A stretch of 64,000 nucleotides of DNA. Source: Thauera terpenica 58Eu (GTDB lineage Bacteria; Pseudomonadota; Gammaproteobacteria; Burkholderiales; Rhodocyclaceae). Shown in pieces: positions 39,298 through 48,862 of the stretch. Positions within the stretch are counted from its first letter, which is position 1. Every line of letters starts with the position of its first letter. The stretch lies in assembly GCF_000443165.1 (NCBI RefSeq), contig NZ_ATJV01000048.1:62001-126000 (forward strand), read 5' to 3'. A program made the translations under genes and the position numbers. The notes under the pieces were generated by a model, which searched no databases, was not told the DNA's origin, and worked only from the letters and a program-made list of their open reading frames with translations.

Positions 39298-40386
39298 ATG
39301 AACCCACGTCGTCAGTTCATCCTGTCCGGCACCGCGCTCGCGCTTGCCCTCAGTCTGCCGCTCAGCGCCAGCGCAGCGCAGCCCGCGCAACTGGGCTTCG
39401 TCTACGTCAGCCCGATCGGTGACGCGGGCTGGACCTTCCAGCACGACCAAGGCCGCAAGGAAATGGAGAAAGCCCTCGGTGACAAGGTGAGCAGCCGCTA
39501 CGTCGAGAGCGTGGCCGAAGGTGCGGACGCCGAGCGCGTCATCCGCGAGTTCGCCGCCAGTGGCAGCAAGATCGTGTTTGCGACCAGCTTTGGCTACATG
39601 AACTACGTCGAGCGCGTCGCCAGGCAGTTCCCCAATGTCACCTTCCTGCACGCCACCGGCTACAAGTCCGGCAAAAACTTTGCCAACTACAACGCGCGCT
39701 TCTACGAGGGCCGCTACATCAATGGCGCCATCGCCGGCAAGATGACCAAGTCGAACATACTTGGCTATGTTGGTGCCTTCCCGATCCCGGAAGTCCTGCA
39801 AGGCATCAACGCCTTCACCCTGGGAGCGCGCAGCGTCAATCCCAACGTCGAGGTCCGGGTGATCTGGGTAAACAGCTGGTACGACCCGGGCAAGGAGCGC
39901 GAGGCGGCGATGACGCTCATTTCACAGGGCGCGGACATGCTCACGCACCACACCGACTCGACCGCCACCGTTCAGGCCGCGGAGGAGAAAAACGTGTACT
40001 CGTTCGCCTACCACTCCGACATGTCCAAGTACGGCCCCAGGACCCAGCTCACCGCCACCACCCACCACTGGGGCGATTTTTACACGCGCACGGTGAACGC
40101 GGTGCTGGCGGGTACGTGGAAGCCCGAACCCGTATGGGGTGGCTTCAAGGACGGCATGATCGGCATGGCACCCTTCAACCCCGCCATACCGGCCGAGGTG
40201 CAGACCCTTGCCAGAGACCTCGAGCGCCGCATGAAGGCGGGCAGCTTCCATCCCTTCACCGGCCCGGTGCTTGACCAGGCCGGCAAGGAGCGGCTGGCTG
40301 CCGGTGCGGTAATGGAGGACGGCGCGCTGGGCAAGATGGATTACTTCGTGCAGGGCGTCACTTCGCGCCTGCCCTCAGCGAAGTAG
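39298..40386 (+). CDS. BMP/Med family periplasmic substrate-binding protein (PnrA-like)
   Basis: A 362-residue solute-binding protein, with family features LGFVYVSPIGDAGWTFQHDQGRKEME, FATSFGYMNYVERVARQFPNVTFLHATGYKSGKN and NILGYVGAFPIPEVLQGINAFTLGARSVNPNVEVRVIWVNSWYDPGKE. BMP proteins bind purine nucleosides or related ligands for ABC uptake. The N-terminus MNPRRQFILSGTALALALSL has a twin-arginine-like RRQF before a hydrophobic stretch, so Tat export is possible. No permease or ATPase gene is adjacent. A hairpin terminator follows. Confidence 0.9.
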   Translation: MNPRRQFILSGTALALALSLPLSASAAQPAQLGFVYVSPIGDAGWTFQHDQGRKEMEKALGDKVSSRYVESVAEGADAERVIREFAASGSKIVFATSFGYMNYVERVARQFPNVTFLHATGYKSGKNFANYNARFYEGRYINGAIAGKMTKSNILGYVGAFPIPEVLQGINAFTLGARSVNPNVEVRVIWVNSWYDPGKEREAAMTLISQGADMLTHHTDSTATVQAAEEKNVYSFAYHSDMSKYGPRTQLTATTHHWGDFYTRTVNAVLAGTWKPEPVWGGFKDGMIGMAPFNPAIPAEVQTLARDLERRMKAGSFHPFTGPVLDQAGKERLAAGAVMEDGALGKMDYFVQGVTSRLPSAK

Positions 40387-40401
40387 GACCGACGCAGAAC
40401 C

Positions 40402-40439
40402 GAAAAAAGCCCGCCACCTTTGAGGTAACGGGTTTTTTT
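40402..40439. terminator. bidirectional terminator between the BMP gene and the chemoreceptor gene
   Basis: An imperfect hairpin with CCCG...ACCT/AGGT...CGGG pairing is flanked by AAAAAA on the left and TTTTTTT on the right. It suits both converging transcripts. Confidence 0.75.
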
Positions 40440-40471
40440 CGTGCACCTGCCCGGAAACAGGGAAGAACGGC

Positions 40472-41956
40472 TCAGATGCCGTGCTTCTCGCTCACCATCG
40501 TGTTGACCAGGGTCAGAACTTCGCGGCTGGCAGATTCGGCAGCACTCAGCGCCGACACCAGCACCTCGCGCATCGCATCCGCATCCGTCTCGCTCTCATT
40601 GATGATCTCCAGCGCCTGTCTGATCGAGTCATGAACACGCTGGTGTGGCTGCTCCAGCGCGGCATAGGCACGTGTGGCGCCAAACTGGGCCTTGCCCGGC
40701 CCGCCGTAATACCAGTTCCCGAGGCGACAGTCGCGATGAGGGACAGCGACCAGACTTGCCTCCGCGCCCTCGCCCTTGCGCTCGATCGCCACGTAGGCAT
40801 TCTGCATGTAGAGGATGTGATCCATCTTCACCAGCGAGGCAAAGGACAGGTCCTTCGCCCGGTTCAGCTGCACGATGGTGTCTTCGGATGAACGCGCCAC
40901 GCTGGCAAACTGGTCACGAAAAGCCGACACCTCACTGCTTACCTGCGCGCTCTTCTCGCCCACCCCTGCGGTCTGTTCCACCATGGTGCCGACCCGTACG
41001 CGGAAGCTCTCGATCAGCTGACTGATCTCGGCGGTCGCTGCCTTGGTGCGCTCGGCGAGCTTGCGCACCTCGTCCGCCACGACCGCAAACCCCCGGCCCA
41101 CTTCGCCCGCCCGTGCAGCCTCGATGGCGGCATTGAGCGCCAGCAGATTGGTCTGGTCGGTGATCTCCGAGATGATCAGCACTGCGCGATCGATCGAACC
41201 ACTGGCCTCACCGAGATCGCTGGCCGCCCCGGCCATATCCTGCATGCGGTGATTGATGTGCTCCAGGGAATCACCGATGCGCACCACCTCCTCACTCGAA
41301 CGGCTGGCGCCGTCGCGGTTGTCCTGAGCGATTTGCAGCACCGAATCCATCTCGTGCGCAATCTTGAGCAGATCGTTCTGATTGCCCTGCAGGTTGCCCA
41401 AGAGGTTTCCGGTATTGAGCGCATGCATCTGTGAGCTCAGGCGATTGCGCACGACATAGCGTGCGTTCTCCTCCATGGTCAGGATGGCCTCATTGACATC
41501 AACGAGCGACTTGGCGAACTGGCCGGGCAGGCCCTTCACCAGGGCATGACGGTGGTAGATGCCGTGCGACACCCTTTCGAAACAGGTCGATATTTCCTTG
41601 AAATAGGTTTCCACCACGTCGAGGAGTTCGTTCAGCTCCCACGCCACCTTGCCGACCTCTCCCAGACCGCGCGTGTCGGTCACACGACGGTGCAGATCGC
41701 CATTGCGGCAGGCGAAGATGATCTCTTCCATGCGCTGCAGCGTTTGCAGCGGGCGTTGAAAACGCCTCCACGCATAGATGCTGAATGCAAGTGCGAGCAA
41801 GGGGATGCAGACTGCAACTGCGCTGAGGCCGTGATCGACAAAATCCCATAGCGCCAGACTGAATGTCAGGGTGACGAAGACAAGGCAGAAAATGAAGAAC
41901 TGTCGATCGAGAAAGGGCGTTCCGCTGTGCTGCGATCGGGAATTCCTGGTGGACAT
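40472..41956 (-). CDS. methyl-accepting chemotaxis protein with C-terminal CZB zinc-binding domain
   Basis: A 494-residue chemoreceptor. Two hydrophobic segments lie near residues 20-65 with almost no periplasmic loop, so signals are sensed inside. A HAMP-like segment and the MCP signalling hairpin ([43 protein letters not shown]) follow. The C-terminal CZB domain has His/Cys ligands in [26 protein letters not shown] and [11 protein letters not shown]. The start at 41956 uses GGAG; a 29-residue in-frame extension overlaps the PAS gene. It lies 14 bp after the PAS gene; the pair probably senses redox or energy state as in Aer systems. Confidence 0.92.
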   Translation of the reverse strand: MSTRNSRSQHSGTPFLDRQFFIFCLVFVTLTFSLALWDFVDHGLSAVAVCIPLLALAFSIYAWRRFQRPLQTLQRMEEIIFACRNGDLHRRVTDTRGLGEVGKVAWELNELLDVVETYFKEISTCFERVSHGIYHRHALVKGLPGQFAKSLVDVNEAILTMEENARYVVRNRLSSQMHALNTGNLLGNLQGNQNDLLKIAHEMDSVLQIAQDNRDGASRSSEEVVRIGDSLEHINHRMQDMAGAASDLGEASGSIDRAVLIISEITDQTNLLALNAAIEAARAGEVGRGFAVVADEVRKLAERTKAATAEISQLIESFRVRVGTMVEQTAGVGEKSAQVSSEVSAFRDQFASVARSSEDTIVQLNRAKDLSFASLVKMDHILYMQNAYVAIERKGEGAEASLVAVPHRDCRLGNWYYGGPGKAQFGATRAYAALEQPHQRVHDSIRQALEIINESETDADAMREVLVSALSAAESASREVLTLVNTMVSEKHGI

Positions 41957-41970
41957 CGCGGGCTCCATGA

Positions 41971-42498
41971 TCAGTCTCGGCAGCTCGCGAGCGTGAACTG
42001 CTCGAAGCTCACCTTCCGCTCGGCCATTGCACTTTTTAGCCATGCCAGCGAGGCCTCAGGCGCGGCCGCACTGCCCGCCTGACGCTCTATGCGCAGCATT
42101 TCGGCGTAGAGATCCGAGGCCTCGCGCACTGCATCAGGTGACACACTGCGGCGCACGGAAAAATAGCCGGCGACCTCACCCGTGGCATTGCGATCGAGGG
42201 TCACGTTGGCCAACACCCAGTAGAAATGTCCGTCAGCGGTCAGATTCTTCAGTACCCCGAAAAACTCGTTTCCAGCCTTCAGCGTATCCCACATCAGGCG
42301 ATACACACCGCGCGGGACATCAGGATGGCGGACAACATTGTGCTGCTTGCCCATCACCTCATGTTCGGCATAGTTGGAGATACGCATGAAGGTGCGATTG
42401 ACATAGGTGATATGGCCTTTCATGTCGGTCTTGGAGACGATCAGATCATTCTCCTGCAGTCGTACTTCCTGCGCTGTTGGACGAACTCCGGACTTCAT
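41971..42498 (-). CDS. PAS domain protein, Aer-like
   Basis: A 175-residue soluble PAS protein. The domain reads [83 protein letters not shown], very close to the FAD-binding PAS of E. coli Aer (including the NVVRHPDMP motif). A helical C-terminus of about 60 residues follows. The ATG at 42498 follows GGAG by nine bases; an upstream GTG is unlikely. It is the first gene of a two-gene operon with the chemoreceptor, behind a sigma-28 promoter. Aerotaxis is the likely role. Confidence 0.9.
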   Translation of the reverse strand: MKSGVRPTAQEVRLQENDLIVSKTDMKGHITYVNRTFMRISNYAEHEVMGKQHNVVRHPDVPRGVYRLMWDTLKAGNEFFGVLKNLTADGHFYWVLANVTLDRNATGEVAGYFSVRRSVSPDAVREASDLYAEMLRIERQAGSAAAPEASLAWLKSAMAERKVSFEQFTLASCRD

Positions 42499-42555
42499 GT
42501 TGCATTTCTCCACGGACGCATCATGGGTGGCACCAGTCTGACTGGTCTTGGCAGC

Positions 42556-42582
42556 TTATCGGCAGCGTGGACGAAAACTCAA
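42556..42582 (-). promoter_or_regulatory. sigma-28 (FliA) promoter of the PAS-chemoreceptor operon
   Basis: On the - strand TTGAGTTT (42575-42582), 11 bases, GCCGATAA (42556-42563). The -10 is an exact match to the flagellar consensus TAAAGTTT-N11-GCCGATAA and the -35 matches in six of eight positions. Confidence 0.85.
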
Positions 42583-42608
42583 ATCACGCCACCCCTATTT
42601 TGTACAAC

Positions 42609-43391
42609 TTAATCAGCATTGGCAGGGTGGCGGGCAGGGGCATCAGCCGCAGCCTCGTCCTGTGCCGGCTTGCCATGCAGCACACAGGCGGCGACCGCGG
42701 TAGCAATTGCGTCGGCCATGCGCGCGATGCGCACAGGATCGCGCAACAACAGTTCCTCATCGCGGTTCTTGATCACACCGGCCTCGAAAAGCACCGCCGG
42801 CATGCGTGCATGGCGCAACACCGCCAGCCCGTCGTAATAATGCACCGCATGCTCAAAGTCAGCGTATGTGCGACGTCGCCCGTTCTTGTGAGTAGGCATG
42901 AAGCCCATGCGCTGCAAGCGTGCGCCGATCACGCGTGCACACAGGATGCTATGTGCCGTGTCGGGGTTGTCGCGGGAGACGAAGAGCGAATGTCCGGCAT
43001 GATCGTCATTGAAATCCAGCGTCTGACCGCGCCATTGCCACGACTGCAGTTCGAACGCATTGACCGAGTCATGATGAAGGGACAGCAGCAGGTCTGCGCC
43101 CTCGGCAGCCTGCGGCCTGGCCTGCAGGCTGTCAATGCGGCCGTCCGCGTTGATCAGACGCACCGCAAAGCCCAGCGTGTTCAGCGTCGCACGCAGCGCC
43201 TGCGCGAGCTCGTGGTTGAACTCGAATTCAGTGCGCCCGCGTGCACTCGTCGCCCCCGGTGCAAGCAGGGTATGGCCGACATCGACCGCGATCTCCGCGC
43301 GAACGGCCGCGCCGGCCAGCACCGGAGCCGCCATCAGCGCCCACAGCAGAACCGCCGAGTGCGCCCCTGCCATCGTCTTTCGCCCTATCAT
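42609..43391 (-). CDS. N-acetylmuramoyl-L-alanine amidase (Amidase_3)
   Basis: A 260-residue zinc amidase that cuts the bond between muramic acid and the stem peptide. A hydrophobic export segment (AVLLWALMAAPVLAGAAVRA) precedes the domain. Zinc ligands and the catalytic Glu lie in IAVDVGHTLLAPGATS, TEFEFNHELAQAL, LLLSLHHDSVN and AVLFEAGVIKNRDEE. The start at 43391 follows GGAGG by six bases. No AMIN domain is present, so it is the short AmiA-like type. It is divergent from norC and shares that intergenic region. Confidence 0.9.
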   Translation of the reverse strand: MIGRKTMAGAHSAVLLWALMAAPVLAGAAVRAEIAVDVGHTLLAPGATSARGRTEFEFNHELAQALRATLNTLGFAVRLINADGRIDSLQARPQAAEGADLLLSLHHDSVNAFELQSWQWRGQTLDFNDDHAGHSLFVSRDNPDTAHSILCARVIGARLQRMGFMPTHKNGRRRTYADFEHAVHYYDGLAVLRHARMPAVLFEAGVIKNRDEELLLRDPVRIARMADAIATAVAACVLHGKPAQDEAAADAPARHPANAD

Positions 43392-43441
43392 CACCACCCT
43401 CCAAGCCAGCACACACGGGCCTTCGCGGGGCACTGTCAATC

Positions 43442-43455
43442 TTGATGCAAATCAT
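43442..43455. promoter_or_regulatory. Dnr/FNR-type box of norCB
   Basis: TTGAT-GCAA-ATCAT matches TTGAY-N4-RTCAA in nine of ten positions. With the usual centre at -41.5, transcription starts near 43490 and TACCAT (43478-43483) falls exactly at -10. It lies 130 bp before norC. Confidence 0.65.
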
Positions 43456-43585
43456 GGAGGACGACTATCGCCCCCCCTACCATGCAGCGACCATCGGCAC
43501 ACGCCGTGGAATGTAGTACCACTCAGTTGTACCCCTGACCACCGACACCAAACCTGAAAACGAGACCAAAGATGAGGAGTGCGCG

Positions 43586-44011
43586 ATGAGCGGCATATTC
43601 ACCAAATCAATGGCGCGGAACATTTTCTATGGGGGAACGGTTTTTTTCTTCCTCCTGTTCCTTGCGCTGACCTTCGACACCGAACGCGAGTTGCCGTCGC
43701 GAGACAATCGGGAGAACCTGACTGCCGAAGTAGCTGCCGGCAAACACATCTGGGAAACACGCAACTGTATCGGTTGCCACTCCTTGCTGGGCGAAGGCGC
43801 CTACTTCGCTCCGGAACTCGGCAACGTATACACCCGCCGTGGTCCGGAATTCATCAAGGCTTGGATACAGAGCATGCCCACAGAGGCTCCGGGTCGCCGC
43901 CAGATGCCGAACTTCAATCTGTCCGACGAAGAGCTTGACCAGCTCGTGGCCTTCTTCAAGTACACAGCGGGGATCAACACTTCCAACTGGCCACCCAACA
44001 TCGAAGGTTGA
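43586..44011 (+). CDS. norC: nitric oxide reductase cytochrome c subunit
   Basis: The 141-residue small subunit of the cNOR complex that passes electrons to NorB. It has one N-terminal membrane anchor (NIFYGGTVFFFLLFLALTF) and a periplasmic mono-heme c domain: C61-I-G-C64-H65 in NCIGCHSLLGEGAYFAPEL, with the distal Met in RRQMPNFNLSDEE. The length is near the usual 146-150. norB follows after 31 bp. A Dnr-type box lies 130 bp upstream. Confidence 0.97.
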   Translation: MSGIFTKSMARNIFYGGTVFFFLLFLALTFDTERELPSRDNRENLTAEVAAGKHIWETRNCIGCHSLLGEGAYFAPELGNVYTRRGPEFIKAWIQSMPTEAPGRRQMPNFNLSDEELDQLVAFFKYTAGINTSNWPPNIEG

Positions 44012-44015
44012 TTGA

Positions 44016-45422
<1,407 letters not shown>

Positions 45423-45474
45423 CGACACAAGCTGTGTCTCCGTAATAACGCCTGGGTGACTAGGTAAAGGGGTT

Positions 45475-45502
45475 GGGGCGGCCGAGGCCGCCCCCTTTTT
45501 TT
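45475..45502 (+). terminator. rho-independent terminator after norB
   Basis: GGGGCGGC pairs with GCCGCCCC around CGAG, followed by seven T residues. It separates norCB from the next gene. Confidence 0.88.
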
Positions 45503-45579
45503 GTGCACTGCGCCGAGCGACGGCAAGACAGCCGTTAGAATTCCAGCTCCGCCTAGCGCCCACCCCGCCGGAAGACATC

Positions 45580-46698
45580 GTGCCCCGCCCCACCCGCCTC
45601 AGCCCTGATCGCCCGCAACGTATCGCCATCAATGGTTATGGCCGCATCGGGCGTTGCTATCTGCGCGCACTGCATGAAGCCGGCCTCAGCGCACAATTCA
45701 GGGTGGTGGCGATCAACGAGCCCGCCGATCTGGCCAGCATCGCCTACCTCACCCGCTTCGACTCGACCCACGGCCGCTTCCCTGGCGAGGTCGCCGTCGC
45801 CGATGACAGCCTGCTCATCAATGGGCAGGCCATCGCCATCTCGCATGCCACCACACCGGAAGCAGTGCCCTGGGCAAGTCACGATATCGATCTCCTCATC
45901 GAATGTTCAGGCCAGTACGGCAGCCGGACCGAACTCGAACGCTTTCTGCACGCAGGCTGCCCACGCCTGCTGCTATCCCAGCCCGGCAACAGCGCCGAGG
46001 ACGTCGATGCCACCATCGTGCACGGCATCAATGACAGCAGCCTCACCGTCGATGCGCGCCTGGTGTCCAACGCCTCATGCACCACCAACGCGGTCGTGCC
46101 GGTTCTCGCCCTCTTGCAGCGTGAGTTCGGCCTTGAGAACGTGCTGCTCACCACCTTGCATTCGGCCATGAACGATCAACCCTTGATCGACGGCTACCAC
46201 CACTCCGACCTGCGTCGCACGCGATCGGCCATGCAGTCGATCATCCCGGTATCGACCGGGCTCGCGCGCGGTGTGGAGCGTCTGCTGCCCGTGCTCAGCG
46301 GCAAGGTCCAGGCCAAGGCCATTCGGGTGCCTACCCATAACGTATCGGCCATCGACATGGTGTTGCAGCTGGCAAGAGACGCCGACATCGAGCGCGTCAA
46401 CGCCTTATTGCGCAGCGCCGCAGAACACGCCTGCCGCGGCCTGATTGCCTGGTCCGACGAGCCCCACGTATCCATCGATTTCAATCACGACCCGCATTCA
46501 GCCATCGTCGACGGTGGCCAGACGCGCATGCTCGGGGCCAGGCTGCTCAATCTTGTCGTCTGGTTCGACAATGAGTGGGGCTTTGCGAGCCGGATGGTGG
46601 ATGTGACGCGCCACTGGCTGGGCAAGGTGCTCACGCCTGCCACGGCCTCAGAGCTTCAGGCTCTTACGCCCTTGCTGCGGCGTGACCAGAGCAATTAA
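45580..46698 (+). CDS. epd: erythrose-4-phosphate dehydrogenase-like (GAPDH family) protein
   Basis: A 372-residue NAD-dependent dehydrogenase. It has INGYGRIGRCYLRAL, the catalytic Cys in VSNASCTTNAVVPVLALL, HSAMNDQPLIDGYHHSDLRRTRSAMQSIIPVSTGLA, VRVPTHN-like IRVPTHNVSAIDMVLQL and VSIDFNHDPHSAIVDGGQTR with WFDNEWGFASRM. The HSAM-x-DQ and SIDFNHDPHSAI segments match E. coli Epd better than glycolytic GAPDH. Epd makes 4-phosphoerythronate for pyridoxal-phosphate synthesis. The start is GTG. It lies between norB and norE; its stop codon overlaps the Dnr-type box of norE. Epd versus GAPDH activity is not proven. Confidence 0.8.
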   Translation: MPRPTRLSPDRPQRIAINGYGRIGRCYLRALHEAGLSAQFRVVAINEPADLASIAYLTRFDSTHGRFPGEVAVADDSLLINGQAIAISHATTPEAVPWASHDIDLLIECSGQYGSRTELERFLHAGCPRLLLSQPGNSAEDVDATIVHGINDSSLTVDARLVSNASCTTNAVVPVLALLQREFGLENVLLTTLHSAMNDQPLIDGYHHSDLRRTRSAMQSIIPVSTGLARGVERLLPVLSGKVQAKAIRVPTHNVSAIDMVLQLARDADIERVNALLRSAAEHACRGLIAWSDEPHVSIDFNHDPHSAIVDGGQTRMLGARLLNLVVWFDNEWGFASRMVDVTRHWLGKVLTPATASELQALTPLLRRDQSN

Positions 46699-46708
46699 CC
46701 ACGATCAA
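46695..46708 (+). promoter_or_regulatory. Dnr/FNR-type box of norE, overlapping the epd stop codon
   Basis: TTAAC-CACG-ATCAA keeps a perfect right arm and one mismatch from TTGAC on the left. Centred at 46701.5, it predicts a transcription start at 46743, one base before the norE ATG, and TAGACT (46731-46736) sits at -10. The mRNA would be leaderless. Confidence 0.55.
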
Positions 46709-46743
46709 GTTAATTCACCGTACCCCTGCCTAGACTTGCGCTC

Positions 46744-47352
46744 ATGAAACAAGAAACGCTCACTGCAGGCACCACGGCACCCATGGTGCAGGAATCCCGC
46801 CACAGACTGGCGGGCGACATCGCGATCTGGATCTTCATCCTCGCCGAGTTGCTCGCCTTCGGCGTCTTCTTCATCGCCTACGCCTTCACCCGCGCCAACC
46901 ACATCGAGCTGTTCGACGCCGAACAGGCGGCGCTGAACCGCAACGCCGGGGCGCTCAACACCGTGCTGTTGCTCACCGCGAGCTACTTCGTGGTGCGCGC
47001 CGTCCAGGCTGCCGAGCGTCTCGCATCCGCCGCCAGCGCACGCTGGCTGCTCGCGGCAATTGCCTGCGGTGCCGGCTTTGTGGTGGTGAAGCTGTTTGAA
47101 TACGCGGCCGCGTTCGAGCACAACATCAGCCTTTCAAGCAGCCCGTTTCACATGTTTTATCTGTCCCTGACCGTCTTTCACTTCATGCACGTCATCCTCG
47201 GCATGGTGATCCTGACGGCCATGTGGAACGGTGCACGCGCCGGACGCTATCGGCCGGGCGACATGAACGGACTGGAGACGGGCGCCGCCTACTGGCACAT
47301 GGTGGATCTGGTGTGGCTCATCCTGTTCCCGCTGGTCTATGTCATTCACTGA
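46744..47352 (+). CDS. norE: NorE, cytochrome c oxidase subunit III-like protein
   Basis: A 202-residue inner-membrane protein with five predicted helices, homologous to heme-copper oxidase subunit III (DIAIWIFILAELLAFGVFFIAY, FYLSLTVFHFMHVILGMVILTAM, ETGAAYWHMVDLVWLILFPLVYVIH). NorE is not a core NOR subunit; it supports full activity in Paracoccus (family knowledge). There is no visible ribosome binding site, which fits the leaderless promoter proposed. norF follows after 10 bp. Confidence 0.93.
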   Translation: MKQETLTAGTTAPMVQESRHRLAGDIAIWIFILAELLAFGVFFIAYAFTRANHIELFDAEQAALNRNAGALNTVLLLTASYFVVRAVQAAERLASAASARWLLAAIACGAGFVVVKLFEYAAAFEHNISLSSSPFHMFYLSLTVFHFMHVILGMVILTAMWNGARAGRYRPGDMNGLETGAAYWHMVDLVWLILFPLVYVIH

Positions 47353-47362
47353 GGGGACAAGC

Positions 47363-47644
47363 ATGAATTCCCACCTTCACGGCACGCCGCGCCGCGCCAC
47401 CTGGCTGTGGGCAACGCTGATCGTTGCCACCCTGCTCACCTGGGGCATGGGAGCGAGCGGCGCCACCGGTCGCGGCGCAATCGCCATTCTGGCCGCCATC
47501 TCCTTCTGGAAGGGTGCGGTCATCATTCTCGACTTCATGGCACTACGCCATGCACCGCTGCTGTGGCGTGTCGTCACCCTGGGCTGGATGATCGTGGTCT
47601 GGGCCGTGATCGCCATCGCATACATCAAAGGACTGCCACAATGA
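47363..47644 (+). CDS. norF: NorF-like membrane protein
   Basis: A 93-residue membrane protein with three hydrophobic segments, resembling cytochrome oxidase subunit IV-type small proteins (ILAAISFWKGAVIILDFMALRHAPLLWRVV). It sits in the norF position after norE. GAGGGG in CTGAGGGGACAAGCATG sets the start at 47363. It overlaps norQ by four bases (ATGA). Confidence 0.88.
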   Translation: MNSHLHGTPRRATWLWATLIVATLLTWGMGASGATGRGAIAILAAISFWKGAVIILDFMALRHAPLLWRVVTLGWMIVVWAVIAIAYIKGLPQ

Positions 47645-48441
47645 AGCCGGACACCCCCAACCTCGACATCCCGTACTACCAGGCTGGCGGCAATGAAGTC
47701 GAGGTGTTTGAGCACGCGTGGAGAAACCGCCTGCCGCTGCTGATCAAGGGTCCGACCGGTTGCGGCAAGACCCGCTTCATCGCGCACATGGCTGCGCGGC
47801 TCGGGCTGCCACTGTATACCGTGGCCTGTCACGACGATCTGACCGCCGCCGACCTCGTCGGCCGCCACCTCATTGGTGACGGCAAGACAGTATGGTGCGA
47901 CGGCCCGCTCACGCGCGCCGTGCGCGAGGGCGGCATCTGCTATCTGGATGAGGTGGTCGAGGCCCGCAAGGACACCACCGTCGTCCTTCACCCCCTGGCC
48001 GACGACCGCCGCATCCTGCCCATAGACCGCACCGGCGAAGTACTCGAGGCACCGCCCAGCTTCATGCTGGTGGTGTCCTACAATCCAGGCTATCAGAACC
48101 TGCTCAAGGGCATGAAGCCGTCGACGCGCCAACGCTTCGTCAGCGTACGCTTCGACTTCCCGCGTGCTGAACAGGAAGAGGCCATCCTCATCGGCGAAAC
48201 CGCCTGCCCGCCCGACCTCGCCCGTCGCCTGGTGGCGATCGCCGGCGCGCTGCGTGCCCTGAAGGACCGCGATCTGGAGGAAGCCGCCAGCACCCGCTTG
48301 CTGATCTATGCCGCCCTGCTTATCAAGGACGGCATGGACCCGGTTGCGGCCTGTCGCGTGGGCATCATCGAAAGCCTGACCGACGACGCCGAGGTCGCTG
48401 AAGCCCTGATGGAGGTGGTGTCGGCGACCTTCGGTCGCTAA
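47641..48441 (+). CDS. norQ: NorQ, MoxR-type AAA+ ATPase for NOR maturation
   Basis: A 266-residue ATPase that, with NorD, inserts the non-heme iron (FeB) into NorB (family knowledge). Walker A is KGPTGCGKTRF (residues 37-44), Walker B ICYLDEVVEARKDT, sensor 1 VVSYNPGYQ, and the arginine-finger region STRQRFVSVRFDFP. The start at 47641 overlaps the norF stop. The usual norQ-norD adjacency is broken here by two membrane-protein genes. Confidence 0.95.
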   Translation: MKPDTPNLDIPYYQAGGNEVEVFEHAWRNRLPLLIKGPTGCGKTRFIAHMAARLGLPLYTVACHDDLTAADLVGRHLIGDGKTVWCDGPLTRAVREGGICYLDEVVEARKDTTVVLHPLADDRRILPIDRTGEVLEAPPSFMLVVSYNPGYQNLLKGMKPSTRQRFVSVRFDFPRAEQEEAILIGETACPPDLARRLVAIAGALRALKDRDLEEAASTRLLIYAALLIKDGMDPVAACRVGIIESLTDDAEVAEALMEVVSATFGR

Positions 48442-48442
48442 G

Positions 48443-48862
48443 ATGCCCACTCCGATGACCACTAAAGACGCTGCCTTCCACCGCCACCCCATGCCCGGTC
48501 CGCCTTTGGCGATTGTCGCCGAGGCCCTGTTCGTCATCAACCTGATGCTGCTGCCCGGCCTCGCCTTCCTGGCGCTGATGGTGTTGTGGATCAAGCACCG
48601 CAATCATCCCGACCCATTGGTACGCAACCACCTGCGCCAGACGGGCTGGACCTGCATCACCGGCGGCACCCTGCTGGTGAGCGCCAGTGTGGGCATTTTC
48701 GTGCTCGGCGGTTTCGACAATCCATGGTCGTGGGTGATCGGCGTGCTCTACTTCACCTTCGTGCACTCCTCCCTGATCCTGCTTGGCGTGCTCGGCCTGG
48801 CGCGGGCGATGAACGGCCGCAACTGGCGTTATCCGGTTTTCGGACCACGGGAAAATGTCTGA
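48443..48862 (+). CDS. small three-helix membrane protein of the nor operon, unknown function
   Basis: A 139-residue protein with hydrophobic segments at about 22-50, 69-91 and 96-121. The loop KHRNHPDPLVRNHLRQTGWT after helix 1 recalls the DUF4870/Tic20-type fold (basic loop with a conserved RNHLRQ), but the resemblance is weak. It starts two bases after the norQ stop codon and overlaps the next gene by eight bases, so it is tightly coupled. I do not recognise a name; location suggests a role in NOR assembly or electron supply. Confidence 0.8.
   Translation: MPTPMTTKDAAFHRHPMPGPPLAIVAEALFVINLMLLPGLAFLALMVLWIKHRNHPDPLVRNHLRQTGWTCITGGTLLVSASVGIFVLGGFDNPWSWVIGVLYFTFVHSSLILLGVLGLARAMNGRNWRYPVFGPRENV

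Noticed and set aside
45580-46698. Glycolytic GAPDH as the primary call
   Set aside because: The HSAMxDQ and SIDFNHDPHSAI segments resemble Epd more closely, so Epd-like was preferred, with the doubt stated.
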